Part shown: positions 1 through 9,257 of the stretch, piece after piece
Numbering within the stretch: position 1 is the first letter of the stretch
Layout of the letters: every line of letters starts with the position of its first letter
From: Vibrio coralliirubri
GTDB lineage: Bacteria > Pseudomonadota > Gammaproteobacteria > Enterobacterales > Vibrionaceae
NCBI RefSeq assembly: GCF_024347375.1
Contig: NZ_AP025471.1
Coordinates: 868,001 to 932,000 of the forward strand
Length of the DNA: 64,000 nucleotides
Direction of reading: 5' to 3'
Translations under genes and position numbers: made by a program
The notes under the pieces: model-generated
Seen by the model: only the letters and a program-made list of their open reading frames with translations
Told to the model about the DNA's origin: nothing
Databases searched by the model: none

Positions 1-300
1 TTTAACAAGAACATCACCCTTATTTACTTGCTGACCTGAAGTAAAGAGAATCTCTTTTACTTGGCCTGACATTTGGCTCGTCACATCAATAGATTGATTA
101 GAGTGAATGTTACCAATGACTTTCAAACTTTCATCCCAATTATCTTGATTTACTTTTTCCGTTGTTACAGATATGGCTGGCATTTTAAAATTAGCGACCT
201 TCTCTTTGATCATTTCACCTTTTACATAATGAAAGCCAAATACAAAAGACAGTAATATAAAAAGAGCTGACCCGACGATAACGCCTTTATACTTACTCAT
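1..300 (-). CDS. Partial membrane fusion (HlyD/RND adaptor) protein, N-terminal 100 residues
   Basis: The gene starts at 300 on the minus strand and runs off the left edge. Residues about 5-24 form one membrane-anchoring hydrophobic helix. It is followed by a segment ending SGQVKEILFTSGQQVNKGDV, the biotinyl-lipoyl-like half-motif of periplasmic adaptor proteins that link an inner-membrane RND or ABC pump to an outer-membrane channel. The pump gene would be expected to the left, outside the window. The 245 bases between this start and the histidine-rich gene at 546 hold both divergent promoters; no operator is clear. Family call is good; substrate is unknown. Confidence 0.8.
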   Translation of the reverse strand, partial: MSKYKGVIVGSALFILLSFVFGFHYVKGEMIKEKVANFKMPAISVTTEKVNQDNWDESLKVIGNIHSNQSIDVTSQMSGQVKEILFTSGQQVNKGDVLVK

Positions 301-545
301 GTGTTCACCTTGTTTTTTAAGTCTGGTCATTCTATCTATCAACACCACCAATAAATCAAACTCATATAACATCCAACACACCTTATATAAAATAAAAATC
401 AAACCATATAAATCAACAGCTTAGACAAAAAAACACCAATCGAAGCTCAATTTTTGTTTTATTGCTATTTTATTTGGAAATGATTTATCTATTTTCTCGA
501 TCGATATAATTATCATCGTTCCTTAAACAATTAAACGAGTTAACT

Positions 546-806
546 ATGTCGAATCAAATTAATCACACTAAAGTCGCTATTAAAGAGAAGATGAAACGTA
601 TATATGGAGAAGATGTTGCCCATAAGCATAATAAAGACCATTTAGAATATAGAGAGCATCAACCTTCTCATTCTGGTCAACATGGTGGCGACCCAGAAGG
701 TCATAAGCATTTAGTCAACCACCATTCTGATGGACATCATCAGAAACACCACAAAGATAAAATGCATGACCACAAAAAGTCATCACGACTACATCATAAA
801 AAATAG
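546..806 (+). CDS. Histidine-rich small protein, possible metal buffer
   Basis: This 86-residue protein has about a quarter histidine, concentrated in the second half (for example HHSDGHHQKHHKDKMHDHKK), with many Lys and Asp and no signal peptide, cysteine or membrane segment. Such composition can bind nickel, zinc, cobalt or copper; the function is inferred from composition only. It is divergent from the membrane fusion gene at 300, so metal-linked co-regulation with an efflux pump is possible. An alternative is a low-complexity protein with no metal role. The A/T-rich upstream region and the SD-poor start at 546 leave the exact start slightly uncertain. Confidence 0.6.
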   Translation: MSNQINHTKVAIKEKMKRIYGEDVAHKHNKDHLEYREHQPSHSGQHGGDPEGHKHLVNHHSDGHHQKHHKDKMHDHKKSSRLHHKK

Positions 807-951
807 AATCCTGGGTTAATTCCAGGTCATTAAAAATAAGCATTAGATCAATTCATCACTCAAATATGATTAATGCTTAATCAAACGTTAAACCAAATTA
901 AAAAATGAAATAGCGAGTTAATAATGATTGCTATTTCATTCAAGGATTATT

Positions 952-2670
952 ATGTCATTTATTATTGAACAACTTAGAGACTATCCGTTTATAGCGCTCT
1001 TTTTATCACTCGGTCTCGGTTACTTAATCGGTAAAATTAAAATCGGTAAGTTTGAATTAGGTGGAATCGCAGGTTCACTGCTTGTGGCTGTAGCACTTGG
1101 TCAGATCGGCGGTATCGCGATCTCTAACGAAGTAAAAAGCATCTTCTTTGCTTTATTTATTTTTATGGTGGGATACAACGGCGGTCCTCAGTTTTTCTCG
1201 TCATTCCGCCTTTCATCGCTAACACGCTTATTCGCTTCGTTTGTGATGACGTTTGTAGGATTAATCACGGTTGTATTGCTCTCTAAATGGGCAGGACTAG
1301 ATAAAGGTTTAGCGGCGGGCCTTGCGGCTGGTGGCTTAACACAATCGGCAATCATAGGTACTGCAGGTAATGCTATCGATCAGCTGAACCTAGCACCCGA
1401 TGTCACCTCAACACTTAAAACAAACGTGGCTGTGGGTTACTCAATCACCTACATCTTCGGTTCTCTTGGTCCGATTCTAATGATGTCACTCATTCCTATG
1501 GTAATGGGTTGGAACATCACTAAAGAAGCGAAAAAGCTCGCTGAACAAATGGGCTCTGGAAGCAAACAGTTAAATGAAGGGGAATTCTCAGCACTAAGCC
1601 GAGTGTCATCACGAGCTTATCAAGTAGGTAGCAATTCAATATTTGTTGGCAAAAGCGTGCTTGAGATTGAAGAAGCGTTCAATGCAGACCTAACAATTGA
1701 AGCGATTCACCGAGGAAATGAAGACAAAGACACAAGCTTAGATCTGACCAAAAACCCAATCCTAGCAGCCAACGACAAAGTCTACCTTACAGGGTTAACT
1801 CAAGCATTCCCTAAAGTGACCTCGCTGGGTATTGAGATCGGTGAATTTAGCGAAGAAAACAATGTGGTTCACACACGACAAAAAATCGTACTGACCAACA
1901 AAAAACTCGCTGGCGTTACTCTGCGTAAACTGCGTGATGAAACCAATGCGAACGTACGTCGAGGCGTATACGTAACACAGGTTTCTCGTATGGGGCACGA
2001 CATCTCAACGCTACCAGAAACCGAACTTCACCTTGGTGATGAAGTCACTCTTGTCGGCCAAAAAGAAGACCTAGCAAAAGTAGCCAAAAAAGTTGGCTAC
2101 AACAGCCCGCTTCCAAGCGTAACTGACTTCGTAACAATGTCTTTCGGCATGGTGCTTGGCTATCTGATTGGCGAGATTGGTTTCACCATCGGCGGTTCTC
2201 ATATCGCTCTAGGTTCAGGTTTAGGCTGTTTGGTATCTGGCCTATTGGTTGGCTACTTAAGAATGCGCACACCACGCATGGGCAGCATTAACCACGGTGC
2301 CGCTAACTTCATGCAAACCTTTGGTCTTGCTGTGTTCGTTGCCGTAGTGGGCATCAATGCAGGTGCTCCAGCACTGACGGCTATCAAACAAAATGGCGTA
2401 ACCCTGCTGCTGCTTGGTGTGTTGGTCACACTCATTCCTCAGATACTTACGTTCCTGTTCAACTACTACGTATTGAAAATCAAAAACCCGGTAGAAGCCT
2501 TAGCCGTTGTGGCTGGTAGCCGCAGTGCAAACCCTGCATTCGCATCGCTACTAGAAAAAACACAAAACAGCACACCAGTACCGAGTTTCACGATGACTTA
2601 TGCGGTTGCCAATATCTTCCTCACCTTATGGGGTCCGATCATCATCAACCTAATCACCAAAATCTCGTAA
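952..2670 (+). CDS. aspT: Aspartate:alanine antiporter, AspT family
   Basis: This is an inner-membrane protein of 572 residues. Two AspT/YidE-type membrane halves (about residues 5-180 and 395-570) flank a cytosolic stretch with two TrkA-C (RCK_C)-like domains (about 210-380). Glycine-rich re-entrant motifs such as GLAAGGLTQSAIIGTAG and the repeated GYLIG motif in both halves fit the family. It exchanges external aspartate for internal alanine. The ATG at 952 is chosen over an in-frame TTG at 928 because AAGGA lies five bases upstream of 952. The next gene is the decarboxylase AspD, 147 bases downstream; together they make a proton-motive, acid-resisting aspartate decarboxylation cycle. Confidence 0.93.
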   Translation: MSFIIEQLRDYPFIALFLSLGLGYLIGKIKIGKFELGGIAGSLLVAVALGQIGGIAISNEVKSIFFALFIFMVGYNGGPQFFSSFRLSSLTRLFASFVMTFVGLITVVLLSKWAGLDKGLAAGLAAGGLTQSAIIGTAGNAIDQLNLAPDVTSTLKTNVAVGYSITYIFGSLGPILMMSLIPMVMGWNITKEAKKLAEQMGSGSKQLNEGEFSALSRVSSRAYQVGSNSIFVGKSVLEIEEAFNADLTIEAIHRGNEDKDTSLDLTKNPILAANDKVYLTGLTQAFPKVTSLGIEIGEFSEENNVVHTRQKIVLTNKKLAGVTLRKLRDETNANVRRGVYVTQVSRMGHDISTLPETELHLGDEVTLVGQKEDLAKVAKKVGYNSPLPSVTDFVTMSFGMVLGYLIGEIGFTIGGSHIALGSGLGCLVSGLLVGYLRMRTPRMGSINHGAANFMQTFGLAVFVAVVGINAGAPALTAIKQNGVTLLLLGVLVTLIPQILTFLFNYYVLKIKNPVEALAVVAGSRSANPAFASLLEKTQNSTPVPSFTMTYAVANIFLTLWGPIIINLITKIS

Positions 2671-2724
2671 TCAACACCGAATCAGCCAATTGATGATTCA
2701 ACTTATTCATTAACGACTTAACAC

Positions 2725-2751
2725 AGCAGCTAGCCAAGCAGACTAGCTGCT
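2725..2751 (+). other. Stem-loop between aspT and aspD
   Basis: AGCAGCTAG (2725-2733) pairs perfectly with CTAGCTGCT (2743-2751) across a nine-base loop. There is no U-run, so it is more likely an mRNA stability or processing hairpin than a terminator. It could set different aspT and aspD transcript levels. Confidence 0.45.
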
Positions 2752-2817
2752 CAAAGAAATGACTCACTTATCTATCCAACAAACTTGGATCTTAAACAAA
2801 TTTAAAGAGAAACGACT

Positions 2818-4416
2818 ATGAAACGCACAGATGAAAAACGCCTAGAAACACTAAGCCCATTCGAAGTAAAAAACACACTGATCGACCTTGCTCAGCATTC
2901 ACATGAAAAAACCATGATCAACGCTGGTCGTGGTAATCCAAACTGGGTCGCGACAGCGCCTCGTGAAGCCTTTTTCCAACTCGGTATGTTTGCCCTTGAA
3001 GAGTCAAAAGCGACGTTCTCTGGTTACCAAGGCTTTGGCGGTATGGGTGAGAAAGAAAACATGAGTCTTCGCTTCCTCCAGTTTTGTGAAAAATACGAAG
3101 AACAAGAAGGCGTACAGTTTTTGATTGAAGCTTTTCAGTTCATCACAGACCAATATCACGTAGACGGTGATGCCCTTATTTATGAATGGGTTGCAGGAAT
3201 TTTGGGCAATAACTACCCTGTTCCGGATCGCATGCTTAAGTACTCAGAGCTTATCGCACGTAAATACATCGAAAAAGAGATGGCAGGATCACAACCACTG
3301 CCTGCTGGGAAGTTTGACTTGTTTGCTGTTGAGGGTGGCACGGCGGCCATGGTTTACATCTTTAACACGCTAAAGAGCAACCGACTATTAAACCCTGGTG
3401 ACACCATCGCGATTGGTGCGCCGATTTTCACTCCGTACATTGAAATGCCAGAGCTAGAAGATTACGCGCTCAACAAAGTAGAAATCATGGCGGATGAAGC
3501 GTCTGCGTGGCAAATTCCAGACTCTGAGTTGGAAAAACTGAACGATCCAAGTGTTAAAGCTTTCTTCCTCGTTAACCCAAGCAACCCTGCTTCGGTTCGA
3601 TTAAGCGATGAGACACTCTATAAGATTGCGGAGATTGCTAACCGTCGCCCTGAGCTCATCCTTCTTACTGATGATGTTTATGGCACTTTCGCTGATAACT
3701 TTACATCACTAGCGATGCTGGCTCCGAAGAACACGATTCTAGTGTATTCGTACTCTAAGTACTTTGGTGCAACAGGCTGGCGTTTAGGCGTGATTGGCGT
3801 ACACGAAGACAATAATTTCGACCGCATGATTCGAGATCTTCCTGAAGACACTCGAAGCACGTTAACTCAGCGATACCAAGGCATTGCACTTGAGCCAAGT
3901 AAGATTAAGTTCATTGACCGATTAGTAGCAGACAGCCGTGCGGTCGCACTGAACCATACCGCCGGTCTTTCAACACCTCAGCAGATTCAAATGACGATGT
4001 TCTCGCTACTGTCTTTGATGAAGGATGGCGAAGAGTACAAACGACTCGCAAAACAGATAGTGCGTCGTCGCTACCACACTCTAATGCAGAAGAACTTAGC
4101 CGCGCCAATCGTTGCTGAAGGTGATCAAACCGGAGCGTTCTATTACGTGGAGATTGATCTAAAAGAGATTGCTCAAACGATTCACAGCAACGACTTTTTC
4201 GCATGGTTAGAAGAAACGTATGAGCCGCTGGATTTCTTGGTTCGCCTTGCCGAAGAACATGGCGTGATTGTGATGCCGGGGGCGGGTTTTGATGCGCCAA
4301 CGTGGTCTCTGCGTGTGTCTCTCGCGAATCTAGAGGAAGCACAATACGCCAATATCACCAAAGCGATGAACGCGGTAATGCAGAGCTATGTTGAACGTTA
4401 CGAAGCGGCTTGCTAG
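2818..4416 (+). CDS. aspD: L-aspartate 4-decarboxylase, PLP-dependent
   Basis: The product is 532 residues, the usual length of bacterial AspD (EC 4.1.1.12), a fold-type I aminotransferase-like enzyme that converts aspartate to alanine and CO2. The PLP lysine is K314 in SYSKYFGATGWRLG. Other family marks are NAGRGNPNW near residue 40, the cofactor-contact region FLVNPSNPASVR and LTDDVYGTF, and the C-terminal GVIVMPGAGF. AAAGAGAAACGACT before the ATG carries an acceptable ribosome site. The partner transporter is immediately upstream, which supports the assignment. The enzyme is expected to be cytosolic. Confidence 0.95.
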   Translation: MKRTDEKRLETLSPFEVKNTLIDLAQHSHEKTMINAGRGNPNWVATAPREAFFQLGMFALEESKATFSGYQGFGGMGEKENMSLRFLQFCEKYEEQEGVQFLIEAFQFITDQYHVDGDALIYEWVAGILGNNYPVPDRMLKYSELIARKYIEKEMAGSQPLPAGKFDLFAVEGGTAAMVYIFNTLKSNRLLNPGDTIAIGAPIFTPYIEMPELEDYALNKVEIMADEASAWQIPDSELEKLNDPSVKAFFLVNPSNPASVRLSDETLYKIAEIANRRPELILLTDDVYGTFADNFTSLAMLAPKNTILVYSYSKYFGATGWRLGVIGVHEDNNFDRMIRDLPEDTRSTLTQRYQGIALEPSKIKFIDRLVADSRAVALNHTAGLSTPQQIQMTMFSLLSLMKDGEEYKRLAKQIVRRRYHTLMQKNLAAPIVAEGDQTGAFYYVEIDLKEIAQTIHSNDFFAWLEETYEPLDFLVRLAEEHGVIVMPGAGFDAPTWSLRVSLANLEEAQYANITKAMNAVMQSYVERYEAAC

Positions 4417-4458
4417 CACGGCTTCAACGCTAAAAAGATCATAGAAAAGCGATAAGTT

Positions 4459-4505
4459 CTGAGTGTAGATTCACTAAATTGGTGACCCTACACTCAGTTC
4501 TTTTT
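4459..4505 (+). terminator. Rho-independent terminator after aspD
   Basis: CTGAGTGTAG (4459-4468) pairs with CTACACTCAG (4488-4497), with a second inner pairing TCAC/GGTGA, then TTCTTTTT. It lies between convergent genes and may also limit read-through from the minus strand. Confidence 0.8.
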
Positions 4506-4529
4506 ATCTAAGACGATATATGAGAATAA

Positions 4530-5219
4530 CTATTTGAATTCATAGGTGTAAGACGCACCAACACTGTTATTTTCACCGAAATCGTCCTCAGCAAAAATAG
4601 TGAAGAAGTTGAATGATTGAGCATCACTCAACTTGTAGCTCGCGCCGACACCAGCCCAATACCCTGAATAATCATCAGAGCCCATTGAACCACCACCGAA
4701 GCCCATGATAGACCATTCATCCGTAATCGTTTTTAAGCCAAACGCACCAATGTAACCACCGTGTGTTGCACTCGGCATCAATACATAGTCAGAGCCAACG
4801 TTATCATCATCGAAAACCGCTACTTCGCCGTCATTATAGCTGTAACCAGCCATAGGGAAGATTTGCCAACCGAACGGCTCAATGTCGAAATAACTCAGTG
4901 GGATAAACGTGCCAATACTGTAGTTGTTCTTATAAGCATCGTTGTCATATTCAGAACGGCTAAAGTTAAAGTTCACGATACCCATAGGCAACAGCCATGA
5001 ACCGCCTACTCGCCACTCTTCGCCGTCTGCATTGACTCGAGCATTAATCATTCGCGCTTCATCAAGCCCAATAGACCCAGAGAACTGCAAATCTTCGTTA
5101 TAAGCAACGCCAGCTTTAGTCACGATTTTAGTCGGATCATCAGGGTGCTTCTCTTCAGCAAAAGCACCCATCGAACCGAGCATCGCCGAAGCAACAAGTA
5201 ATAGATTACGTAATGTCAT
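4530..5219 (-). CDS. Predicted outer-membrane beta-barrel protein of unknown function
   Basis: The 229-residue product starts with a clear Sec signal peptide (cut near AFA-EEKH, residue 21). The rest alternates hydrophobic and polar residues in beta-strand style and ends in ...YTYEFK, close to the aromatic-terminated signature of outer-membrane barrels. Gly/Tyr/Asp-rich hairpin turns such as YDNDAYKNNYS are frequent. It is translated directly after the FadL-type gene: the upstream stop and this start share one base (TAATG), so the two are co-translated. The role is unknown; context suggests uptake or sensing of hydrophobic substrates together with the FadL homologue. Confidence 0.7.
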   Translation of the reverse strand: MTLRNLLLVASAMLGSMGAFAEEKHPDDPTKIVTKAGVAYNEDLQFSGSIGLDEARMINARVNADGEEWRVGGSWLLPMGIVNFNFSRSEYDNDAYKNNYSIGTFIPLSYFDIEPFGWQIFPMAGYSYNDGEVAVFDDDNVGSDYVLMPSATHGGYIGAFGLKTITDEWSIMGFGGGSMGSDDYSGYWAGVGASYKLSDAQSFNFFTIFAEDDFGENNSVGASYTYEFK

Positions 5220-6406
5220 TAGAAGGTCGCACTAACGCCAACAAAGTGGATACGGCCATCGAAAGAACCATTAACCAATGTAACCGGTGTACCTGCTAGA
5301 TTACGATTCATGTCAACTGAACCTAAATCTGCGTATTCGTAGAACACATCGATCAAGATATCATCCCAATACGTTGAAGCACCTACCGAGTAGCGGTACT
5401 GTTCACCTACAGGCAGGTCAACCCACTGCATTGATGGATCTTCTTGTGGCGAGGTTTCGTAAGAAAAGCCCGCTTTTAGACGCCAGTCTGAATTCAATTG
5501 ATAGTCAGCACCAACTGCAAACTTCCAAACATCATCCCAATCACGTTTAATCGGAATTCCACCTCTATCAGTTGCTCCGAAATCTAATACCGTTTCGTCC
5601 CACGCACTCCAACGGTGGAATTGAATACTAGCAAGCAGGTCAAGTTGAGAGTTCAATGCATAGCTTGCGCTTAGATCAACGATCTCAGGCAGCGCGAGGT
5701 CTGTCGACAGCGAGTTAAACACACTACCATTTAAGTTGTTGTTAAATTCATGTTCCAATTTAGAGCGATAACTGGCACCCAGCTTTAGTTTATCTGTCGG
5801 CGTGTACATTACACCTAGGTTATAACCGTAGGCCCAATCAGTGTCTTGTTTTGCCGTGAATGCAGACGTTGTTTGTTGGAATGCAGCCCAACTGAATTGC
5901 ACACCTGCGCCTACTGACCACTGGTCATTCAGCTTATAACTCAGTGATGGGTTCACTTGCATTGCAGTGAGAGTGATATCTTCTAAAAGTGCAGCACCCG
6001 CCCAATCACTGCCGTAATCAAGGCTAGAGCCGCCAACAGCGCCAAGCGCAATACCAAGGTGTAATTTGTCTGTGACTTGATGAGCGTGGAAGGCACCAAA
6101 TGAAGGCATTATGGAATGAGCTTTACCGTTGTCACTTGAGTCTAAGTTGTCTTGATATTGCATCTCAAGATCAAATGCCATGGTATTGATAGTCGTTTTG
6201 CTTTCACCCATGTGAGACATAGTGGCTGGGTTAGTCCACATCGCCGCCGCAGAGCGAGTGTAAACACCGTCACCAGCGCCAGTAGTACCGGCATTAGCAA
6301 CGACAGCTTCTTGCAAAAACAGACCACTTGCGAATGCATTTAAGCTAGTAAAAATTGCAGTGGCAGCTAGAGAGTAAGTAAAAGTTTTGTTCATCAGAGC
6401 GCTCAT
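5219..6406 (-). CDS. FadL/TodX-type outer-membrane long-chain fatty acid transporter
   Basis: The 395-residue precursor has a signal peptide cut after NAFA and the mature N-terminus SGLFLQEAVVANAGTTGAG. That glycine- and alanine-rich hatch segment, including the AAAMWTNPATMSH stretch, is diagnostic of FadL. The C-terminus ends in a barrel-closing Phe (VGVSATF). It is somewhat shorter than E. coli FadL (446 residues), which is common for Vibrio paralogues. The ATG at 6406 has AAGG five bases upstream; a second ATG is four codons in. It should pass fatty acids or other hydrophobic compounds through the outer membrane. It overlaps the next barrel gene by one base. Confidence 0.88.
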   Translation of the reverse strand: MSALMNKTFTYSLAATAIFTSLNAFASGLFLQEAVVANAGTTGAGDGVYTRSAAAMWTNPATMSHMGESKTTINTMAFDLEMQYQDNLDSSDNGKAHSIMPSFGAFHAHQVTDKLHLGIALGAVGGSSLDYGSDWAGAALLEDITLTAMQVNPSLSYKLNDQWSVGAGVQFSWAAFQQTTSAFTAKQDTDWAYGYNLGVMYTPTDKLKLGASYRSKLEHEFNNNLNGSVFNSLSTDLALPEIVDLSASYALNSQLDLLASIQFHRWSAWDETVLDFGATDRGGIPIKRDWDDVWKFAVGADYQLNSDWRLKAGFSYETSPQEDPSMQWVDLPVGEQYRYSVGASTYWDDILIDVFYEYADLGSVDMNRNLAGTPVTLVNGSFDGRIHFVGVSATF

Positions 6407-6487
6407 TTAGCCTTAGACATTAAATTGCTCTAAGGTTACCGCAAAGCCCTATAAACAAAGGGAATATCCATTATTACTGTACAAACG

Positions 6488-7300
6488 CTATTTAAACTTT
6501 CTGGCAACGTAAGGGCGTGGTTTGTCTCGATGAATTTCACGTTGAGCAGCAATCGCCCTATTCTTACCTAACCCAACCTTTATCTGATACCAAGTCTCGT
6601 AGAATACAGCCATGCCCGGGCTTGACCACCAAGTCTTGTTGTAGAGTTTCTTATTAGCAGCGACAACATCTGGCGACCGATTTGCGCACTCAAGTGCCAA
6701 CGCATAGGCTTCAGCGTAAGGGTCTTCGGCAATCTTGGTCACCAACCCATATTCTTTCGCGGTTTCACAGTCGATCACTTTGGCCGTCATCGCCATTTCA
6801 AGGGTGTGATCTTTACGCATCAGCTCTCTAAAGGCGATAGCGCCTCCCATGTCTGGAATCAGACCCCACTTTGCTTCCAATATTGAGAAGTTCGCATCCG
6901 GGCTAGCAATTCTAAAATCACCACCACTGACCAGTTGCAGACCGCCTCCCCAACAACGACCATGAATCGCAAAAATGACAGGGCATGGAATATCTCGCCA
7001 ACCCAATGAAAAGCGTTGTGCAGCGTTGGGCAATGTCGGTAGCCATTTAAACAACAGCTTCATCGCCCCAGATTTACTGGTCAAAAGAGACTTAACATCA
7101 AGCCCTGAACAAAAATCAGGTCCCTCGCCCTTCACTATTACGGCACGAATCTCGGTGTTCTTTTTCAGCTGAGTCACCATGTTATTCACGCCTTGGAACA
7201 TTGCCATATCAATAGCATTGAGCTTATCGGGTCGATTCAACACAACCGTCGCAATTTGGTTTTCATCGATAGAACAAGTAATACGATCGAGGTTTGGCAT
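6488..7300 (-). CDS. Enoyl-CoA hydratase/isomerase family (crotonase fold) protein
   Basis: The 270-residue product has the crotonase core: VVLNRPDKLNAID near residue 19, the first oxyanion region FCSGLDVKSLL, the second GRCWGGGLQL, and an EAKWGLIPDMGGA segment that carries the first catalytic glutamate position. The second glutamate of classic hydratases is not evident at GGAIAF, so isomerase or another crotonase activity is possible. It is divided from the fadL-like gene by about 80 bases and faces the same way, which suggests a role in fatty acid or acyl-CoA turnover, but the exact substrate cannot be read from the sequence. Confidence 0.85.
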   Translation of the reverse strand: MPNLDRITCSIDENQIATVVLNRPDKLNAIDMAMFQGVNNMVTQLKKNTEIRAVIVKGEGPDFCSGLDVKSLLTSKSGAMKLLFKWLPTLPNAAQRFSLGWRDIPCPVIFAIHGRCWGGGLQLVSGGDFRIASPDANFSILEAKWGLIPDMGGAIAFRELMRKDHTLEMAMTAKVIDCETAKEYGLVTKIAEDPYAEAYALALECANRSPDVVAANKKLYNKTWWSSPGMAVFYETWYQIKVGLGKNRAIAAQREIHRDKPRPYVARKFK

Positions 7301-7426
7301 GGTGGCTACCCTATAAGTGGTCAGACCTTTAGATTATACATTTTATTAACATATGCCAAACTTGCACATTAAGAAGCGAGACCTGTGTTGCTTAACGCCG
7401 CCCCCTTACACAAGCGACATCAATAA

Positions 7427-7461
7427 AAAAGCAGTGATGGATCGCTCCATTCACTGCTTTT
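7427..7461 (-). terminator. Bidirectional-looking terminator downstream of the permease remnant
   Basis: AAAAGCAGTGA (7427-7437) pairs with TCACTGCTTTT (7451-7461), with an A-run on the left that becomes a U-run for minus-strand transcripts. It sits where the lost permease operon would have ended. Confidence 0.65.
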
Positions 7462-7477
7462 CATTCGTAGCTTTTTT

Positions 7478-7526
7478 GCCAATAGCTTTGATTGCCAGTA
7501 GCTTTGAATACCAATAGCTTTGATAA
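7478..7526 (+). repeat. Three imperfect 16-17 bp tandem repeats
   Basis: The unit approximates CCARTAGCTTTGA and occurs three times head to tail at 7478, 7494 and 7511. It is non-coding and lies between the terminator at 7427 and the end of the permease remnant. No function is apparent. Confidence 0.6.
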
Positions 7527-7552
7527 TCAAGGACTCTCAGTTTTGGTAGAAC

Positions 7553-7710
7553 CTATGTTCTTCGAGATTTCAATAACAAAAAGATGAAGTAGCTACCACC
7601 AATAATGGAAACTAACGTCCCTGCTGCAAGCTGCGCTGGGAACACCACCACTTGCCCTAGCCAATCGGCAAATAGCATGTATTCTGGCAACTTAAACCAA
7701 AGTGCCGAAC
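7553..7710 (-). pseudogene. 3' remnant of a FecCD-type siderophore ABC permease
   Basis: Read on the minus strand, the stretch encodes about 52 residues ending at a TAG (7553-7555). It contains ADWLGQVVVFPAQLAAG, followed by TLVSIIGGSYFIFLLLKSRR, the last cytosolic and membrane segment of iron-siderophore permeases of the FecCD family. No start codon or upstream permease sequence exists: homology stops at the terminator at 7714. The rest of the gene has been deleted and replaced by the end of the MFS gene. It is a fossil of a former iron-uptake operon at this locus. Confidence 0.75.
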
Positions 7711-7713
7711 ATT

Positions 7714-7753
7714 AAAAAGGCCATTGAAATTGTAGAACTTCAATGGCCTTTTT
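7714..7753 (-). terminator. Strong terminator of the MFS gene
   Basis: AAAAAGGCCATTGAA (7714-7728) pairs perfectly with TTCAATGGCCTTTTT (7739-7753) around a ten-base loop. U-runs are present in both directions. It closes the minus-strand MFS transcript that ends at 7794. Confidence 0.88.
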
Positions 7754-7793
7754 GTTTTCCACTAGCTGGGCAGCTAGCTAATTACCTAAACAA

Positions 7794-8987
7794 CTAGCTG
7801 AGCTGAGACTCTCTCGCTTCTTGGCTACTGAAACCACGCAAAATGTTAAATAGGGTAATCAATGTGAACAGCATGATGACGAGCGATAAATGCCACGCTT
7901 CCCCTAGTCCTAACTGAACCAGCCCCATGCTCACCATTGAAGACACAACCATTTGACCACCGCCCGACATCGCAGCAGCCGCGCCAGCGTTCTTCTTATA
8001 AGGCAGCATCACTAACGCCTGAGCACAAGGTAACGCAATACCATTACCAAGAATCATCAAGAACTGGCCAAGCATGAGATACAAAGGTTCGAGTGGACAG
8101 AAGAACAGCCACAAGGCCGCAGCAACGTGTAATACTGGAGTGCATAACAGAGTTTTCTTGTTACCCAGCATAGGGCGAATACGGTTACATAAGCTTGTTC
8201 CGCCAAGCATGCCTAATGCAGGAATCACCGCCCACATCGCGTATTCATCTGACGTCATACCAATCTGGTTTTGCATGATAAACGGCATCACTGATACGGT
8301 GGTGATCATCAAGCTAAAGTTAAGCCAACCGATACTCGCAAAGCTCATAAAATAACGAGAAGTGAGTAACTCTTTATATTGAGAAACCATTTTCTTCGGT
8401 GAAGGGATCGCCGAAACCTGAGTGACGGTTTCCTTAAATTTGAACGCCAATACCACCCAAGCCAATGAGACATAGCCAAGTAGTGAAATGAACACCATGC
8501 TCCACCCAAAATGGAAGTTGATAAAGCCGCCGATAACCGGCGCAATCAAAGGTGTAATAGATGCAACCATAGCAATGTAAGACATCGCCAATGGCAAATC
8601 TGCCCCACTGAATCTGTCTCGCGTGGACGCACGAGCAAGTACCGCGCAACAACCGGTTCCTAAGCCTTGCAGGAATCGCCCCATCACCATGCTAGTAAAC
8701 GAGTGACTGAAGAAGATGATCATCAAGAGGCCCAGCATCGCAATCAACAAACCGCTTAGCAGTACCTTCTTACGCCCAAGAGCATCGGAAATAGGGCCAT
8801 AAATAAACTGGGAAGGGCCAAAGCCTAATAAATACACACTCACCAAAAGCTGAGCTTGCTCTAGCGAGACATTAAAATCTTTTGCGATCCAAGGTAAAGA
8901 AGGAAACACCAAGCCCATACTGAGCTGGCCGATACTGATGACCAAACACGCAAGTAAGATCGATTTAAAATCAAATCCACGACTCAT
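7794..8987 (-). CDS. MFS drug/metabolite exporter, Bcr/CflA-EmrD-like
   Basis: The 397-residue protein has twelve predicted membrane helices. The loop 2-3 motif GPISDALGRKKVLLSG (about residues 64-79) is the MFS signature. FLQGLGTGCCAVLARASTRD and PVIGGFINFHFGWSMVF correspond to the drug:H+ antiporter-1 motifs of the Bcr/CflA/EmrD group. It pumps small molecules out of the cytosol using the proton gradient; the substrate is unknown. The neighbouring siderophore permease remnant raises the chance that it once exported a siderophore, as some MFS members of this group do, but that is inference. It is divergent from the aldose dehydrogenase-like gene at 9258. Confidence 0.85.
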   Translation of the reverse strand: MSRGFDFKSILLACLVISIGQLSMGLVFPSLPWIAKDFNVSLEQAQLLVSVYLLGFGPSQFIYGPISDALGRKKVLLSGLLIAMLGLLMIIFFSHSFTSMVMGRFLQGLGTGCCAVLARASTRDRFSGADLPLAMSYIAMVASITPLIAPVIGGFINFHFGWSMVFISLLGYVSLAWVVLAFKFKETVTQVSAIPSPKKMVSQYKELLTSRYFMSFASIGWLNFSLMITTVSVMPFIMQNQIGMTSDEYAMWAVIPALGMLGGTSLCNRIRPMLGNKKTLLCTPVLHVAAALWLFFCPLEPLYLMLGQFLMILGNGIALPCAQALVMLPYKKNAGAAAAMSGGGQMVVSSMVSMGLVQLGLGEAWHLSLVIMLFTLITLFNILRGFSSQEARESQLS

Positions 8988-9257
8988 CGTTTAATACGTC
9001 CGTTCGAAGAAAAATCGTGCGTATTTAACTCACAACATAAAAACTGAGAAAATAGCAAAAATGCTGCTGGCGAGTTGTTCATAATGCTCCGATTGGATCA
9101 AATAGAGAAAGGCACAGTAAACATACGTGAGCTTGTATAATCATACAATAGGCGTTCAACTAAATATGTGAATAGTCACTTTTCAGCAACCTCGGCTTTC
9201 CGCCAATCGGTGACTAGCGCTAGACTAACACTAGATGCTCATAATCAAGGGACTTCA

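Noticed and set aside
928..951. TTG start extending AspT by eight residues
   Set aside because: The AAGGA site serves the ATG at 952, and family members begin there.
3911..4342. 143-codon antisense frame inside aspD
   Set aside because: It is a shadow of codon bias in aspD; no start signal and no family match.
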